Part shown: piece by piece, positions 7,491 to 14,646 of the stretch | Numbering within the stretch: the stretch's first letter is position 1 | Layout: every line of letters begins with the position of its first letter | Made by a program: the position numbers and the translations under genes | Virus record (IMG/VR): IMGVR_UViG_3300032562_001167 | Location: 1-21,493 of that record | Direction: 5' to 3' (one strand) | DNA length: 21,493 nucleotides | DNA from: a virus | Notes under the pieces: generated by a model | Told to the model about the DNA's origin: nothing | Databases searched by the model: none | What the model saw: the letters and a program-made list of their open reading frames with translations, nothing else

Positions 7491-9009
7491 TAATCTAACA
7501 GCAAAACAACTAGACTATGCAGTATTCTTGCCTGCATTGAGTGGATTTTATGCTACTTATGTAGGCAAACAACGCTTTGATCAGTATGTAGATCCAGCAC
7601 GTATTCCCTCAGACTTTGAAACAGGTATCGAAGGACTCAATTGGCTCAATCCAGATGCGGCATATTTTCCTTATCAATGGGCACTGTATTCAGCAGGTCA
7701 CGCAGAACTTGATGTAAACAAACACAGTCCCAAAGAAGATATGGTCAGGAATAGAGATCGTAGTCGTAGCTTTATACTTGGTGACTCAGGTGGTTTCCAA
7801 ATTGGTAAAGGTGTATGGGAAGGTGATTGGAAGAATCCTAACTGTCCTAAAGCACAGAAGAAACGTGAGCTAGTGTTGTCGTGGATGGATGCTTACATGG
7901 ATCGAGGTATGATCTTAGATATTCCAGCTTGGGTAGCTCGTAGTCCAGCAGGTCGTGCTGCGACAGGCATCAACAGTTATATCGAAGCGGTACAAGGAAC
8001 TTACATTAATAATGATTACTTCATGAAGAATCGTACAGGTGCTTGTAAGTTCTTAAACGTGCTACAAGGTGAGAATCACGCAGATGCAGATGACTGGTAC
8101 GAGCGTATGAAGAAGTACTGTGATCCCAAGCAGTATGCGCAACCATTTGAAGGTTGGGCTATGGGTGGTCAGAACATGTGTGACGTACATTTGGTCTTAC
8201 GTCGCCTAGTTGAATTACGTCATGATGGTCTTTTAGAAAAAGGCTTACATGATTGGATGCATTTTTTGGGCACAAGTAAACTAGAGTGGGCTTGTTTGTT
8301 AACAGACATCCAACGTGCTGTGCGTAAATATCACAATGAAAACTTTACTATCAGCTTTGACTGTGCTAGTCCGTTCTTAGCCAGTGCCAACGGACAGATC
8401 TATATCCAAACAGAAATCGCTGACAGAGAAAAATGGGTATATCGTATGGTACCTAGCGTCGATGATAAGAAATATTCTACAGACTCACGTCGTTTCCGTG
8501 ATGCAGTCCTACAAGATAATCTATTCGCTAACTTTACAGACAGTCCTGTTAGTGCTAGAAGTTTAATCAAAGATATTTGTATCTATGCTCCTGGCGACCT
8601 AAATAAGATAGGTAAAGAAGGTAAGACGTCTTGGGATAGTTTCAGTTATGCTATCCAAATGGGGCATAATGTTTGGAGTCATATTACCGCAGTACAAGAA
8701 GCCAATCGCCAATATGACCTAGGACTAACTCCAAAGATGTTAGTACAAGAAACATTTAATCGTGTTTATTTTAAAGATGTAGTTGATAGTATATTCGCTA
8801 CCAGTGACAAACAAACTGCGTTAAATATAATTGAAGACCATAGTAAATTCTGGATGTCAATCATTGGTACACGTGGTGCTACTGGTAAGAAAACTGTTAA
8901 TGCGTCAACTATGTTTAACAACTTATTTGAAAGTGAAGAGGAAGAACACCCAGTTGATGACAGTGGGTTAGATGAAACTAACTTGAATCAACTTGAGGAA
9001 TCACTATAA
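7480..9009 (+). CDS. dpdA: DpdA-type DNA-guanine transglycosylase
   Basis: 509 residues. The TGT-like catalytic barrel is clear: GDSGGFQIGKG with D102 (TGT 'DSGG.Q'), ILDIPAWV with D147, NVLQGEN at 194-200 (TGT 'VQGG' site), GWAMGGQN at 225-232, MHFLGTS at 260-266, and SFDCASPF with D294, equivalent to the nucleophilic Asp of 'FDCV.PTR'. The tRNA-TGT zinc motif CXCX2C is absent, and the 200-residue C-terminal part differs from tRNA TGT. This is the pattern of phage DpdA enzymes, which exchange guanine in DNA for a 7-deazaguanine. The stretch 930-970 of the coding sequence encodes an acidic tail (ESEEEEHPVDDSGLDE). Start ATG overlaps the upstream gene by 11 nt. FolE, QueE and a QueD-like gene in the same window supply the base. 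Confidence 0.88.
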   Translation: MERDNLTAKQLDYAVFLPALSGFYATYVGKQRFDQYVDPARIPSDFETGIEGLNWLNPDAAYFPYQWALYSAGHAELDVNKHSPKEDMVRNRDRSRSFILGDSGGFQIGKGVWEGDWKNPNCPKAQKKRELVLSWMDAYMDRGMILDIPAWVARSPAGRAATGINSYIEAVQGTYINNDYFMKNRTGACKFLNVLQGENHADADDWYERMKKYCDPKQYAQPFEGWAMGGQNMCDVHLVLRRLVELRHDGLLEKGLHDWMHFLGTSKLEWACLLTDIQRAVRKYHNENFTISFDCASPFLASANGQIYIQTEIADREKWVYRMVPSVDDKKYSTDSRRFRDAVLQDNLFANFTDSPVSARSLIKDICIYAPGDLNKIGKEGKTSWDSFSYAIQMGHNVWSHITAVQEANRQYDLGLTPKMLVQETFNRVYFKDVVDSIFATSDKQTALNIIEDHSKFWMSIIGTRGATGKKTVNASTMFNNLFESEEEEHPVDDSGLDETNLNQLEESL

Positions 9010-9776
9010 TGTACGTTTACACTCCATTCCAATCATTTACGCCAGAACAGGAAAAGAAACTAAGAGAAAGCACTAGTACCAGTACCTGTTATGAAAATTT
9101 CTTGACTGATGAAGAATTCGCCTTTTGTAGAAAACTGGTAATGAATACTAAGAAATGGCCAGAACAAGGTCGTGTTGCCAAGTATTGGGGATTTAATTTT
9201 GAATCAGGACCAGGCCCATTATTGACATTCTTAAAAGATAAGATCACTGAGATTTTACCACGGTGGAAGCCAGACTTCTTGGCATTCCAAGAAGCTATCG
9301 AACCTTGGAAACTACATGCTGATATACGTTGGTATTCAGATAAGATTCCTTATAAAGTCATACTGATTCCCATGGATGTAGAACCCATGTCAGGACCAGT
9401 CGATATTGATCATTGGCCAGAAACATTTACCTATAGTTTCAAACAACGTAATTTCCTAAGTAGCTGGACGGAAGAAGAACGTCAACGCCCAGTAGGTGAT
9501 CGTAATGATATGTCCACTTGGAGTCGTCCATATGATATGAGCCAAGTTGAAGACTTCGTACCTGGATATCATATACCTAAAGAAGAGTATGATGCTAACC
9601 TAAATCACATGCCTTATGATTGGTTTGAAGGTGTTACACTTGAGCAAAGGCACCAATGGAAGCCAAAGAGTTTATTCTATTGGGATAACACTCAATTGCA
9701 TTGTGCAGATAACTTCCTAGGCAAAGGTATTAGAACTAAAAGATCATTAATGGTGTATACTATATTAGGAGACTAA
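9009..9776 (+). CDS. 2-oxoglutarate/Fe(II) oxygenase-like protein
   Basis: 255 residues, ATG in a TAATG junction with dpdA. The facial triad can be placed at H103 and D105 (WKLHADIRW) and H231 (NTQLHCADNF), with R242 or R245 (GIRTKRSLMVY) as the 2-oxoglutarate-binding arginine. Strand-rich segments around KVILIPMDVEP and SLMVYTIL fit a double-stranded beta-helix. The N-terminal segment ENFLTDEEFAFCRKLV resembles the 'nfls..e...l..l' opening of prolyl-4-hydroxylase or phytanoyl-CoA-hydroxylase-like proteins. It probably hydroxylates or oxidises a substrate that I cannot identify. Its one-base overlap with dpdA makes modification of the inserted base, or another modification step, a reasonable guess but not more. 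Confidence 0.72.
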   Translation: MYVYTPFQSFTPEQEKKLRESTSTSTCYENFLTDEEFAFCRKLVMNTKKWPEQGRVAKYWGFNFESGPGPLLTFLKDKITEILPRWKPDFLAFQEAIEPWKLHADIRWYSDKIPYKVILIPMDVEPMSGPVDIDHWPETFTYSFKQRNFLSSWTEEERQRPVGDRNDMSTWSRPYDMSQVEDFVPGYHIPKEEYDANLNHMPYDWFEGVTLEQRHQWKPKSLFYWDNTQLHCADNFLGKGIRTKRSLMVYTILGD

Positions 9777-9777
9777 C

Positions 9778-10017
9778 ATGAGCATGGCCAAACAAATATA
9801 TTATCATAATCTTCGTAACGATGATCCAGACACTATCCGTAGTCATATTGGATATCTTACAGAACAACACAAACGTCTCAAAGAAGACGTCAAGCGTGGG
9901 CATAGCTATTTCTTAGATGATGCTGAACTTGGTAAAATGAAACAACAAAAACTGATCATCAAGCGTGAAATTGAAATATATAAAGAAAAGCTCAAGGAGA
10001 TCACAGGTGAAGCGTGA
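9778..10017 (+). CDS. Small coiled-coil protein, DUF465-like
   Basis: 79 residues, starting two bases after the upstream stop (TAACATG). AGGAG at 9767-9771 serves as its ribosome-binding site. The C-terminal part, DDAELGKMKQQKLIIKREIE, resembles the DUF465/YdcH hairpin ('d.el.rLKk.KL.lKDei'), a short antiparallel helical protein. The N-terminal half (IRSHIGYLTEQHKRLKEDV) is also helical, so a two-helix hairpin is likely. The role is unknown; such proteins are usually accessory or dimerising. It sits between the oxygenase and a conserved unknown. Confidence 0.72.
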   Translation: MSMAKQIYYHNLRNDDPDTIRSHIGYLTEQHKRLKEDVKRGHSYFLDDAELGKMKQQKLIIKREIEIYKEKLKEITGEA

Positions 10018-10531
10018 TTATGCTACAGGTGTAGAAGAACAAGTGACCATGTTCACGGGTGTAGAGATCGAGCGGACTCCTGCATATGGTATGAAAACCT
10101 TATTTGTAGTGGGTGTCCAACCCTTTGAAAAACTGATCGAACAAGCTGGCATCTACAACTGCACACACATCTACTTTGGTGCTAATCAGAGTTTTCCAAA
10201 ATTACCTATGGGCAATATACCTTGGCGTCCGTGGGAAGAAATGATCATGCAGTGTTTGGCTGCAGACTTTTGGTGCACCTTGGATTTTGATGTAGCCTGC
10301 GTAGAAAATGTATTAGAAGGCCCGATGATTGAGCATCGACGTTTCATTCCACAGATTTCGGTAAAAATTCCATACTTGACACAACTTGGATATAATGCTA
10401 CAATTAAGCTAGACGATAAAGATTTTGATGCATCAAATCCAGGTGTTTGGTGTCATCGCCTACGTGATTTAACAACAACCGAGAGCTTTACTGATTGGGA
10501 TCAATATGGTAAAGATGAAATTATCAAGTGA
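10007..10531 (+). CDS. Conserved hypothetical phage protein
   Basis: 174 residues with a GTG start at 10007. The frame is open further up to an ATG at 9965, but that start would overlap the previous gene by 53 nt, while AAGGAG at 9994-9999 lies seven bases before the GTG. The protein has an alpha/beta look: KTLFVVGVQPFEKLIEQA, then THIYFGANQSFPKLP, FWCTLDFDVAC and a QISVKIPYLTQLGYNATIK segment, ending with NPGVWCHRL and FTDWDQYGKDE. No known catalytic motif was recognised. Cys and His residues (C59/H62 region, C108, C158/H159 in the long-frame numbering minus 14) could bind metal, but no canonical site is evident. It sits between the dpdA/oxygenase pair and the QueD-like gene, so it may belong to the same modification module. 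Confidence 0.72.
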   Translation: MKRDYATGVEEQVTMFTGVEIERTPAYGMKTLFVVGVQPFEKLIEQAGIYNCTHIYFGANQSFPKLPMGNIPWRPWEEMIMQCLAADFWCTLDFDVACVENVLEGPMIEHRRFIPQISVKIPYLTQLGYNATIKLDDKDFDASNPGVWCHRLRDLTTTESFTDWDQYGKDEIIK

Positions 10532-11250
10532 ATAAAACCCTAGCAGTTTGTGGTGATAGTTGGTTCGCATCTGATATCAAATACCCAGGTAAAAGTTTTG
10601 GTGAGATCCTTGCTGATCAAAATGGATTCAATCTATTGTCATTGGCCAGGGGTGGCTGTAGTAATTTTGCCATAGCATTACAAATTGATAAAGCCATTGA
10701 ATTGAAAGTTGATTATGTGATCGTTGGTACTACCACACCAGATAGGATCGAAATACCCATGCAGATACAAGGATATGACAAGCTCAAAGGCCTATCAAAC
10801 ATACAGTATGCGCCTCACCCTGATCTAAGTAGCCAACATGCTTTTTTGGTTGATCCAACGATCATCAGTGAAAGTATGAGCAATCTAACCATTGACTCTG
10901 GCAACGCAGAGTTTTATAATTTAACTAGTGATCAAAAGGCTGCGTTAAAAGCCTATACAGTTAATTTATATGATGCTGGTGTGAAACAACAGATTGACAC
11001 TTGGATAATCAGCGATGCCTGCAGGAGATTGACTGCAGCAACTATACCATTTTTAATCTGTATAGAAGCACTATTCAATGGTGAATACATAGCAGATTCA
11101 TATTGGATACCAGAAAAAAATAAAGTAACAGTTGAGGATTTTAGTTTATGGAATAGACAGTTATCGACTGCTAGATTCCATTATGATCCTGATACAGATG
11201 GAATTATTATCGCAAACTATCTACAAAAAAGATTAGAGGAATTATCATGA
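10528..11250 (+). CDS. SGNH/GDSL hydrolase-like protein (copy 1)
   Basis: 240 residues, GTG start at 10528 in a GTGA overlap. The N-terminus AVCGDSWFASD carries a GDS(L)-type block I with S11 as candidate nucleophile; SLARGGCSNFAIAL around residue 40 fits block II (conserved Gly, Asn), and YVIVGTTTPDR fits the strand and loop of block III. Near the C-terminus, RFHYDPDTDGIIIANYL has the 'H....G...IA..L' layout of block V, but the Asp three residues before His is not present. The protein could be an esterase or acetyl-transferring/removing enzyme of glycans, or a non-catalytic relative. Two other genes in the window (11689 and 17521) share the same layout, including the aromatic residue after the block I serine. 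Confidence 0.68.
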   Translation: MNKTLAVCGDSWFASDIKYPGKSFGEILADQNGFNLLSLARGGCSNFAIALQIDKAIELKVDYVIVGTTTPDRIEIPMQIQGYDKLKGLSNIQYAPHPDLSSQHAFLVDPTIISESMSNLTIDSGNAEFYNLTSDQKAALKAYTVNLYDAGVKQQIDTWIISDACRRLTAATIPFLICIEALFNGEYIADSYWIPEKNKVTVEDFSLWNRQLSTARFHYDPDTDGIIIANYLQKRLEELS

Positions 11251-11696
11251 TATTAGAAGAACGCGAAAAGATAGATAGAATTATTAAGGCCGCACAAAAG
11301 AAAGTATGGGTCACCTTTCAGAAAGAAGGCATTCATTGCTTTCCGGCAGCCGCAACTGACCCTAAACTAAAAACAGGAGACGAATATGATGTTTCGTTTT
11401 TGGCTAGTCCTCATCGTCACATTTTCCATTTCAGGGTGTGCATCGATGTGTTCCACGACGACAGAGAGCTCGAGTTCATCCAATTCAAACGCTGGCTTGA
11501 GTCCTTGTATGTATCGGATAGGAACATTTTAGATTTAAATTATCGTAGCTGTGAAATGATCGCAGATGAACTGTATCTTAAAATAGCTGAAAAGTATCCC
11601 AATCGTGACGTTCACATTGAAGTCAGTGAAGATGGTGAAAATGGTTGTTATGTTGAATACAATCATACTCGCCCTTACCAATCAGTAAATGTCTAA
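11247..11696 (+). CDS. queD: QueD/PTPS-like protein (putative 6-carboxytetrahydropterin synthase)
   Basis: 149 residues, ATGA overlap with the upstream gene and GAGGA before the start. The order of features follows the 6-pyruvoyl-tetrahydropterin synthase fold: IHCFPAA at 29-35 (QueD 'f.AaH'), SPHRHIFHFRV at 54-64 (QueD 'C..LHGH.y.v'), LEFIQFKRWLESL at 75-87 ('.DF..lK'), RSCEMIADEL at 100-109 ('PT.EnlA..i') and IEVSEDGENGCYVEY at 124-138 ('v.v.Et....a.Y'). H30, H56 and H58 could bind zinc, and E127 could hold the pterin. The catalytic Cys before HxH and the 'DH' of the usual active site are not clearly conserved; HDD at 70-72 may replace them. FolE and QueE in the window create the need for this step. 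The assignment is by pattern and context and is moderately sure. Confidence 0.55.
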   Translation: MILEEREKIDRIIKAAQKKVWVTFQKEGIHCFPAAATDPKLKTGDEYDVSFLASPHRHIFHFRVCIDVFHDDRELEFIQFKRWLESLYVSDRNILDLNYRSCEMIADELYLKIAEKYPNRDVHIEVSEDGENGCYVEYNHTRPYQSVNV

Positions 11697-12363
11697 CATA
11701 CTCTATGTAGGCCCCAGTTGGGCACATAGAAGCTATGATACCAACGAAGGTTCTGAACTTGACTACACCAATCTAGCACGTGAACTTGATTTAGATATCG
11801 TTGATCTATCACGTGTTGGTGCAGGCAACATGGAAATGTTAGAAAAAGTCAAAGGCTACACCGGTGATTATTTAGGTATCATATGGGTCTACGCTGAACC
11901 TGTGATTGATTTTACTAAACAAGAACAAGATCAATTTATCACGTCAGAGGATTGCGATAAACTAAGAGAAATTAAACATCAACAGATATTACAGGCCATA
12001 GCTGATTTAAACTGCCCTATAGCACTGATAGGTGCACATAGTGATGTTGGCTACTGTAATCATGCTAACATATCAATCATACATCCAAGCTGGCAGAGAT
12101 TTTTAGCTATGTCTACAGGAACCAATATAGAATATGCCTGGGGTGCCGATGTAGCACATAGAATATTCTTAGAAGAATATAGAAATATTAAACCAAGTAA
12201 AAAACTAGTAAATATGATTATATCAACTTTCAAATCTTGGCGTGAAATGGAATCAAAAAATGTATTCAAATGGGTACATCCAAATCAAAATGGTAACAGT
12301 TTGTTTGCCAAAGCGATAGAAAAAGATTTGACCTCTTGGATCAATCGTGTTAAAATTAGTTAA
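11689..12363 (+). CDS. SGNH/GDSL hydrolase-like protein (copy 2)
   Basis: 224 residues, starting eight bases inside the end of the QueD-like gene. The N-terminus ILYVGPSWAHRSYD aligns with block I of the neighbouring SGNH-like genes (S10 after Gly-Pro, followed by Trp). DLSRVGAGNMEML near residue 42 fits block II, YLGIIWVYAEPVID near residue 65 fits the block III strand, and VHPNQNGNSLFAKAI close to the C-terminus fits block V with its His. The Gly-Asn of the oxyanion hole is present in GAGN. Catalysis is not certain because the Asp preceding the block V His is missing. Role: possibly acyl-group removal from, or transfer to, a glycan. Confidence 0.65.
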   Translation: MSNILYVGPSWAHRSYDTNEGSELDYTNLARELDLDIVDLSRVGAGNMEMLEKVKGYTGDYLGIIWVYAEPVIDFTKQEQDQFITSEDCDKLREIKHQQILQAIADLNCPIALIGAHSDVGYCNHANISIIHPSWQRFLAMSTGTNIEYAWGADVAHRIFLEEYRNIKPSKKLVNMIISTFKSWREMESKNVFKWVHPNQNGNSLFAKAIEKDLTSWINRVKIS

Positions 12364-12392
12364 CTGTAACCACAATCACAAGGAGAAATACT

Positions 12393-12629
12393 GTGGCACA
12401 ATCAGCATGGCTCAATAAATATCTAAGGATGAGCCCAGAAGTAAGACAAATATTCAACGACTTAGACGCATGGTGTAACTATTGCCGTTTCCGTATGATC
12501 AAGTATGATCCTGCTGATCTATACCGTAGTCCAGAGTATAAAGAATGGCAAGAGCGTCGTAAGAAAAGACAACAATGGCAGGCTCGTAATGGGACTGTTC
12601 GTAACAACAATTACAACAGAGGTCAATGA
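12393..12629 (+). CDS. Small basic hypothetical protein
   Basis: 78 residues, starting with GTG at 12393 behind a strong AAGGAG at 12380-12385. It follows a 29-base gap, the only real gap within the long run 6187-18183. The N-terminal half (WLNKYLRMSPEVRQIFNDLD) is helical, followed by AWCNYCRFRMIKYDPADLY with a CxxC pair at residues 27 and 30. The C-terminal half is Arg/Lys/Gln-rich and probably disordered. Similar short proteins occur in T4-like aquatic phages as far as I recall, but no function is known to me. Nucleic-acid or protein binding is a guess from charge. Confidence 0.72.
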   Translation: MAQSAWLNKYLRMSPEVRQIFNDLDAWCNYCRFRMIKYDPADLYRSPEYKEWQERRKKRQQWQARNGTVRNNNYNRGQ

Positions 12630-13714
12630 TGACTGTATTTCTAGTTGATCTAGAAGCTGTTGAAACTAGATACACAGGTCAATGGAAAACCCATGTACCT
12701 GAACTTTTATCTTCACAAGGACACGATGTATATGTTATTGAAGGACCTACAGACATACCTGCCGCTACTACTCCCGGCGCTTTTCTTAATTTTGGTGGCA
12801 CTAACATTTATAAAGCCCGCCAAGTTGAAGAGATGGGGCGTCTCTTTACCAGTGGCAACGTTAAGCAGGGTGATCATTTCTTGTTTACTGATGCTTGGCA
12901 TCCTGGCATTATTAATCTTAAATACATGTCCGAGCTGTTGGGAATAAAGGTAACAATACACGCACTTTGGCACGCTGGTAGTTATGATCCACAGGACTTC
13001 TTAGGTAGATTGATTGGTGATGCACCTTGGGTACGTCATGCTGAAGCTAGTTTTTATCAAGCTATCGATCACAACTATTTCGCCACAGACTTCCATATAG
13101 ACTTATTTGCTGAAACATTCAGTTACGTTAATAAAGGATCACCTAACACACTGTGGAAAAACAATCTATTAGAAAAGAAAAAGATCGTACGAACAGGATG
13201 GCCCATGGAATATATGCCAGAGATGTTTGAACCGTTTAAAGCTATCCCCAAACGTGATTTGATCATATTCCCACATAGACTAGCACCAGAGAAGCAAGTG
13301 GAAATATTCCGTGATCTTAAAGAGACTATGTATCAATATGAATTTATTGTCTGCCAGGATACGCCATTAAACAAGATACAATATCACATGCTGTTAGCAT
13401 CAGCTAAAATAGTGTTTAGTGCTAATCTACAAGAAACACTGGGTATCAGCTGTTATGAAGGTGCGTTAGTTGGTGCAGTTCCGTTAGTTCCAGATAGACT
13501 GAGCTATAGTGAAATGTATGATGATGTATTTAAATATCCTAGTGAATGGACTGAATCATGGGACAGTTATATCAAACATAAAGATGGTTTGATGGCATTG
13601 ATCGTTGCTCATATGGAAAACTATGAACAGAACTTACCTAAGATACAACAGCAAGCAGATAGTCTACACGACCATTTCTTTTCAGCAACTAACCTATTAG
13701 CTAATATTAAATAA
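12626..13714 (+). CDS. GT-B glycosyltransferase
   Basis: 362 residues, ATGA overlap with the preceding gene (a second ATG at 12629 is possible). The C-terminal domain is that of a retaining GT-B enzyme: KRDLIIFPHRLAPEKQVEIF at 209-228 (the donor-phosphate 'R...EK' site), ANLQETLGISCYEGALVGAV at 266-285 (the 'E..G....EA...G.P' loop) and PLVPDRLSYSEMY at 286-298. The N-terminal domain includes TDAWHPG at 88-94 and IHALWHAGSYDP at 111-122. The VPxRLSYxE block and the His-rich N-terminal loop resemble DUF3524-type enzymes such as tRNA-queuosine mannosyltransferase, which act on a 7-deazaguanine nucleoside. That likeness is by eye. It forms a 1-base TAATG junction with the epimerase gene. Confidence 0.78.
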   Translation: MMTVFLVDLEAVETRYTGQWKTHVPELLSSQGHDVYVIEGPTDIPAATTPGAFLNFGGTNIYKARQVEEMGRLFTSGNVKQGDHFLFTDAWHPGIINLKYMSELLGIKVTIHALWHAGSYDPQDFLGRLIGDAPWVRHAEASFYQAIDHNYFATDFHIDLFAETFSYVNKGSPNTLWKNNLLEKKKIVRTGWPMEYMPEMFEPFKAIPKRDLIIFPHRLAPEKQVEIFRDLKETMYQYEFIVCQDTPLNKIQYHMLLASAKIVFSANLQETLGISCYEGALVGAVPLVPDRLSYSEMYDDVFKYPSEWTESWDSYIKHKDGLMALIVAHMENYEQNLPKIQQQADSLHDHFFSATNLLANIK

Positions 13715-14646
13715 TGAGAATTTTTATCACAGGAACCAGCGGATTTATTGGATCACATCTGGTTAAAACGCTTGAAGACCGACATACCATATACAGCATG
13801 GAGTCTGATCTAGTAGACTTTGATGCTGTGCGTCAAGAACTGTTTGACTTTGATCCAGAAGTGATCGTGCATCTCGCGGCACGTACCGAAGTAGAAAAGA
13901 GTTTCTATGAACAGATCACGTTCAGCCAGATCAACTATGTAGGCAGTGTTAATTTAATCGATGCGGCTTGTAGTTTAAAGAATCTTAAAAACTTTGTATT
14001 TGCCAGCACCATGGAAGTCTATGGTTGGCAACCTGTCAGTGATGTGATCAAAAAGCAAGGTTACATCGACACGGTACCTGCATTTGATGAACACACTGTA
14101 CCAAATCCCAATGCGCCATATGCTGTGGCCAAATATGGTGTTGAAAAATATCTAGAATATGCACGTAGATCATTTAACTTGCCTTTCTGTGCTATACGCC
14201 AGACCAATACCTATGGTCGCAAAGAAAATGACTTCTTTGTAGTAGAACAGATCATCATGCAGATGTTGACTAACCCTAGTGTGGCTAAACTAGGTTATGC
14301 TACTCCCTATAGAAACTTCTTGTATATCGATGATCTTATCGAACTTTGGTTATTGATAGTAGAAAATCCAGATCTAGTCAGTGGCGGTAATCTCTTTACT
14401 ATCGGACCTAACAATGCTGTGCAGATCAAAGAACTGGCAAGGATCATAGCAGAAAAACTTAATTGGTCTGGCACTATAGAATGGGACGCTAAACCAGCAC
14501 GTCCAGGTGAAATTTATATATTAAACAGCACACATGACCTAGTGACTAGAGTCACTGGATGGGCTCCTAAAGTCAGCTTAAACGATGGTCTAGATCAAAC
14601 TATAGCCCATTGGAAAAAGGTATTAAATAAAGATAATAATGTATAA
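13714..14646 (+). CDS. NAD-dependent sugar-nucleotide epimerase/dehydratase
   Basis: 310 residues, extended short-chain dehydrogenase of usual length. The NAD-binding TGTSGFIGSH lies at residues 6-15, HLAARTEVEKS at 53-63 is the 'haAa...v..s' strand, FASTMEVYG at 96-104 holds the catalytic Ser/Thr, and PYAVAKYGVEKY at 135-146 carries the YxxxK pair Y136 and K140. RQTNTYGRKENDF and YRNFLYIDDLIELW are the substrate-domain signatures of the GalE/RmlB group. The enzyme probably epimerises or dehydrates a nucleotide sugar such as UDP- or dTDP-hexose. It sits between a glycosyltransferase and a radical-SAM gene, suggesting it makes the donor for that transferase. All catalytic residues are present. 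Confidence 0.92.
   Translation: MRIFITGTSGFIGSHLVKTLEDRHTIYSMESDLVDFDAVRQELFDFDPEVIVHLAARTEVEKSFYEQITFSQINYVGSVNLIDAACSLKNLKNFVFASTMEVYGWQPVSDVIKKQGYIDTVPAFDEHTVPNPNAPYAVAKYGVEKYLEYARRSFNLPFCAIRQTNTYGRKENDFFVVEQIIMQMLTNPSVAKLGYATPYRNFLYIDDLIELWLLIVENPDLVSGGNLFTIGPNNAVQIKELARIIAEKLNWSGTIEWDAKPARPGEIYILNSTHDLVTRVTGWAPKVSLNDGLDQTIAHWKKVLNKDNNV

Noticed and set aside
9965-10006. Longer N-terminus for the conserved hypothetical gene, from ATG 9965
   Set aside because: It would overlap the upstream gene by 53 nt, while GTG 10007 has AAGGAG seven bases ahead and gives an 11-nt overlap typical of this genome.
12660-12947. A 95-codon + strand frame inside the glycosyltransferase gene with hydrophobic stretches
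   Set aside because: It overlaps a well-supported GT-B gene in another frame, and its apparent membrane segments come from frame-shifted codons. No ribosome-binding site precedes it.
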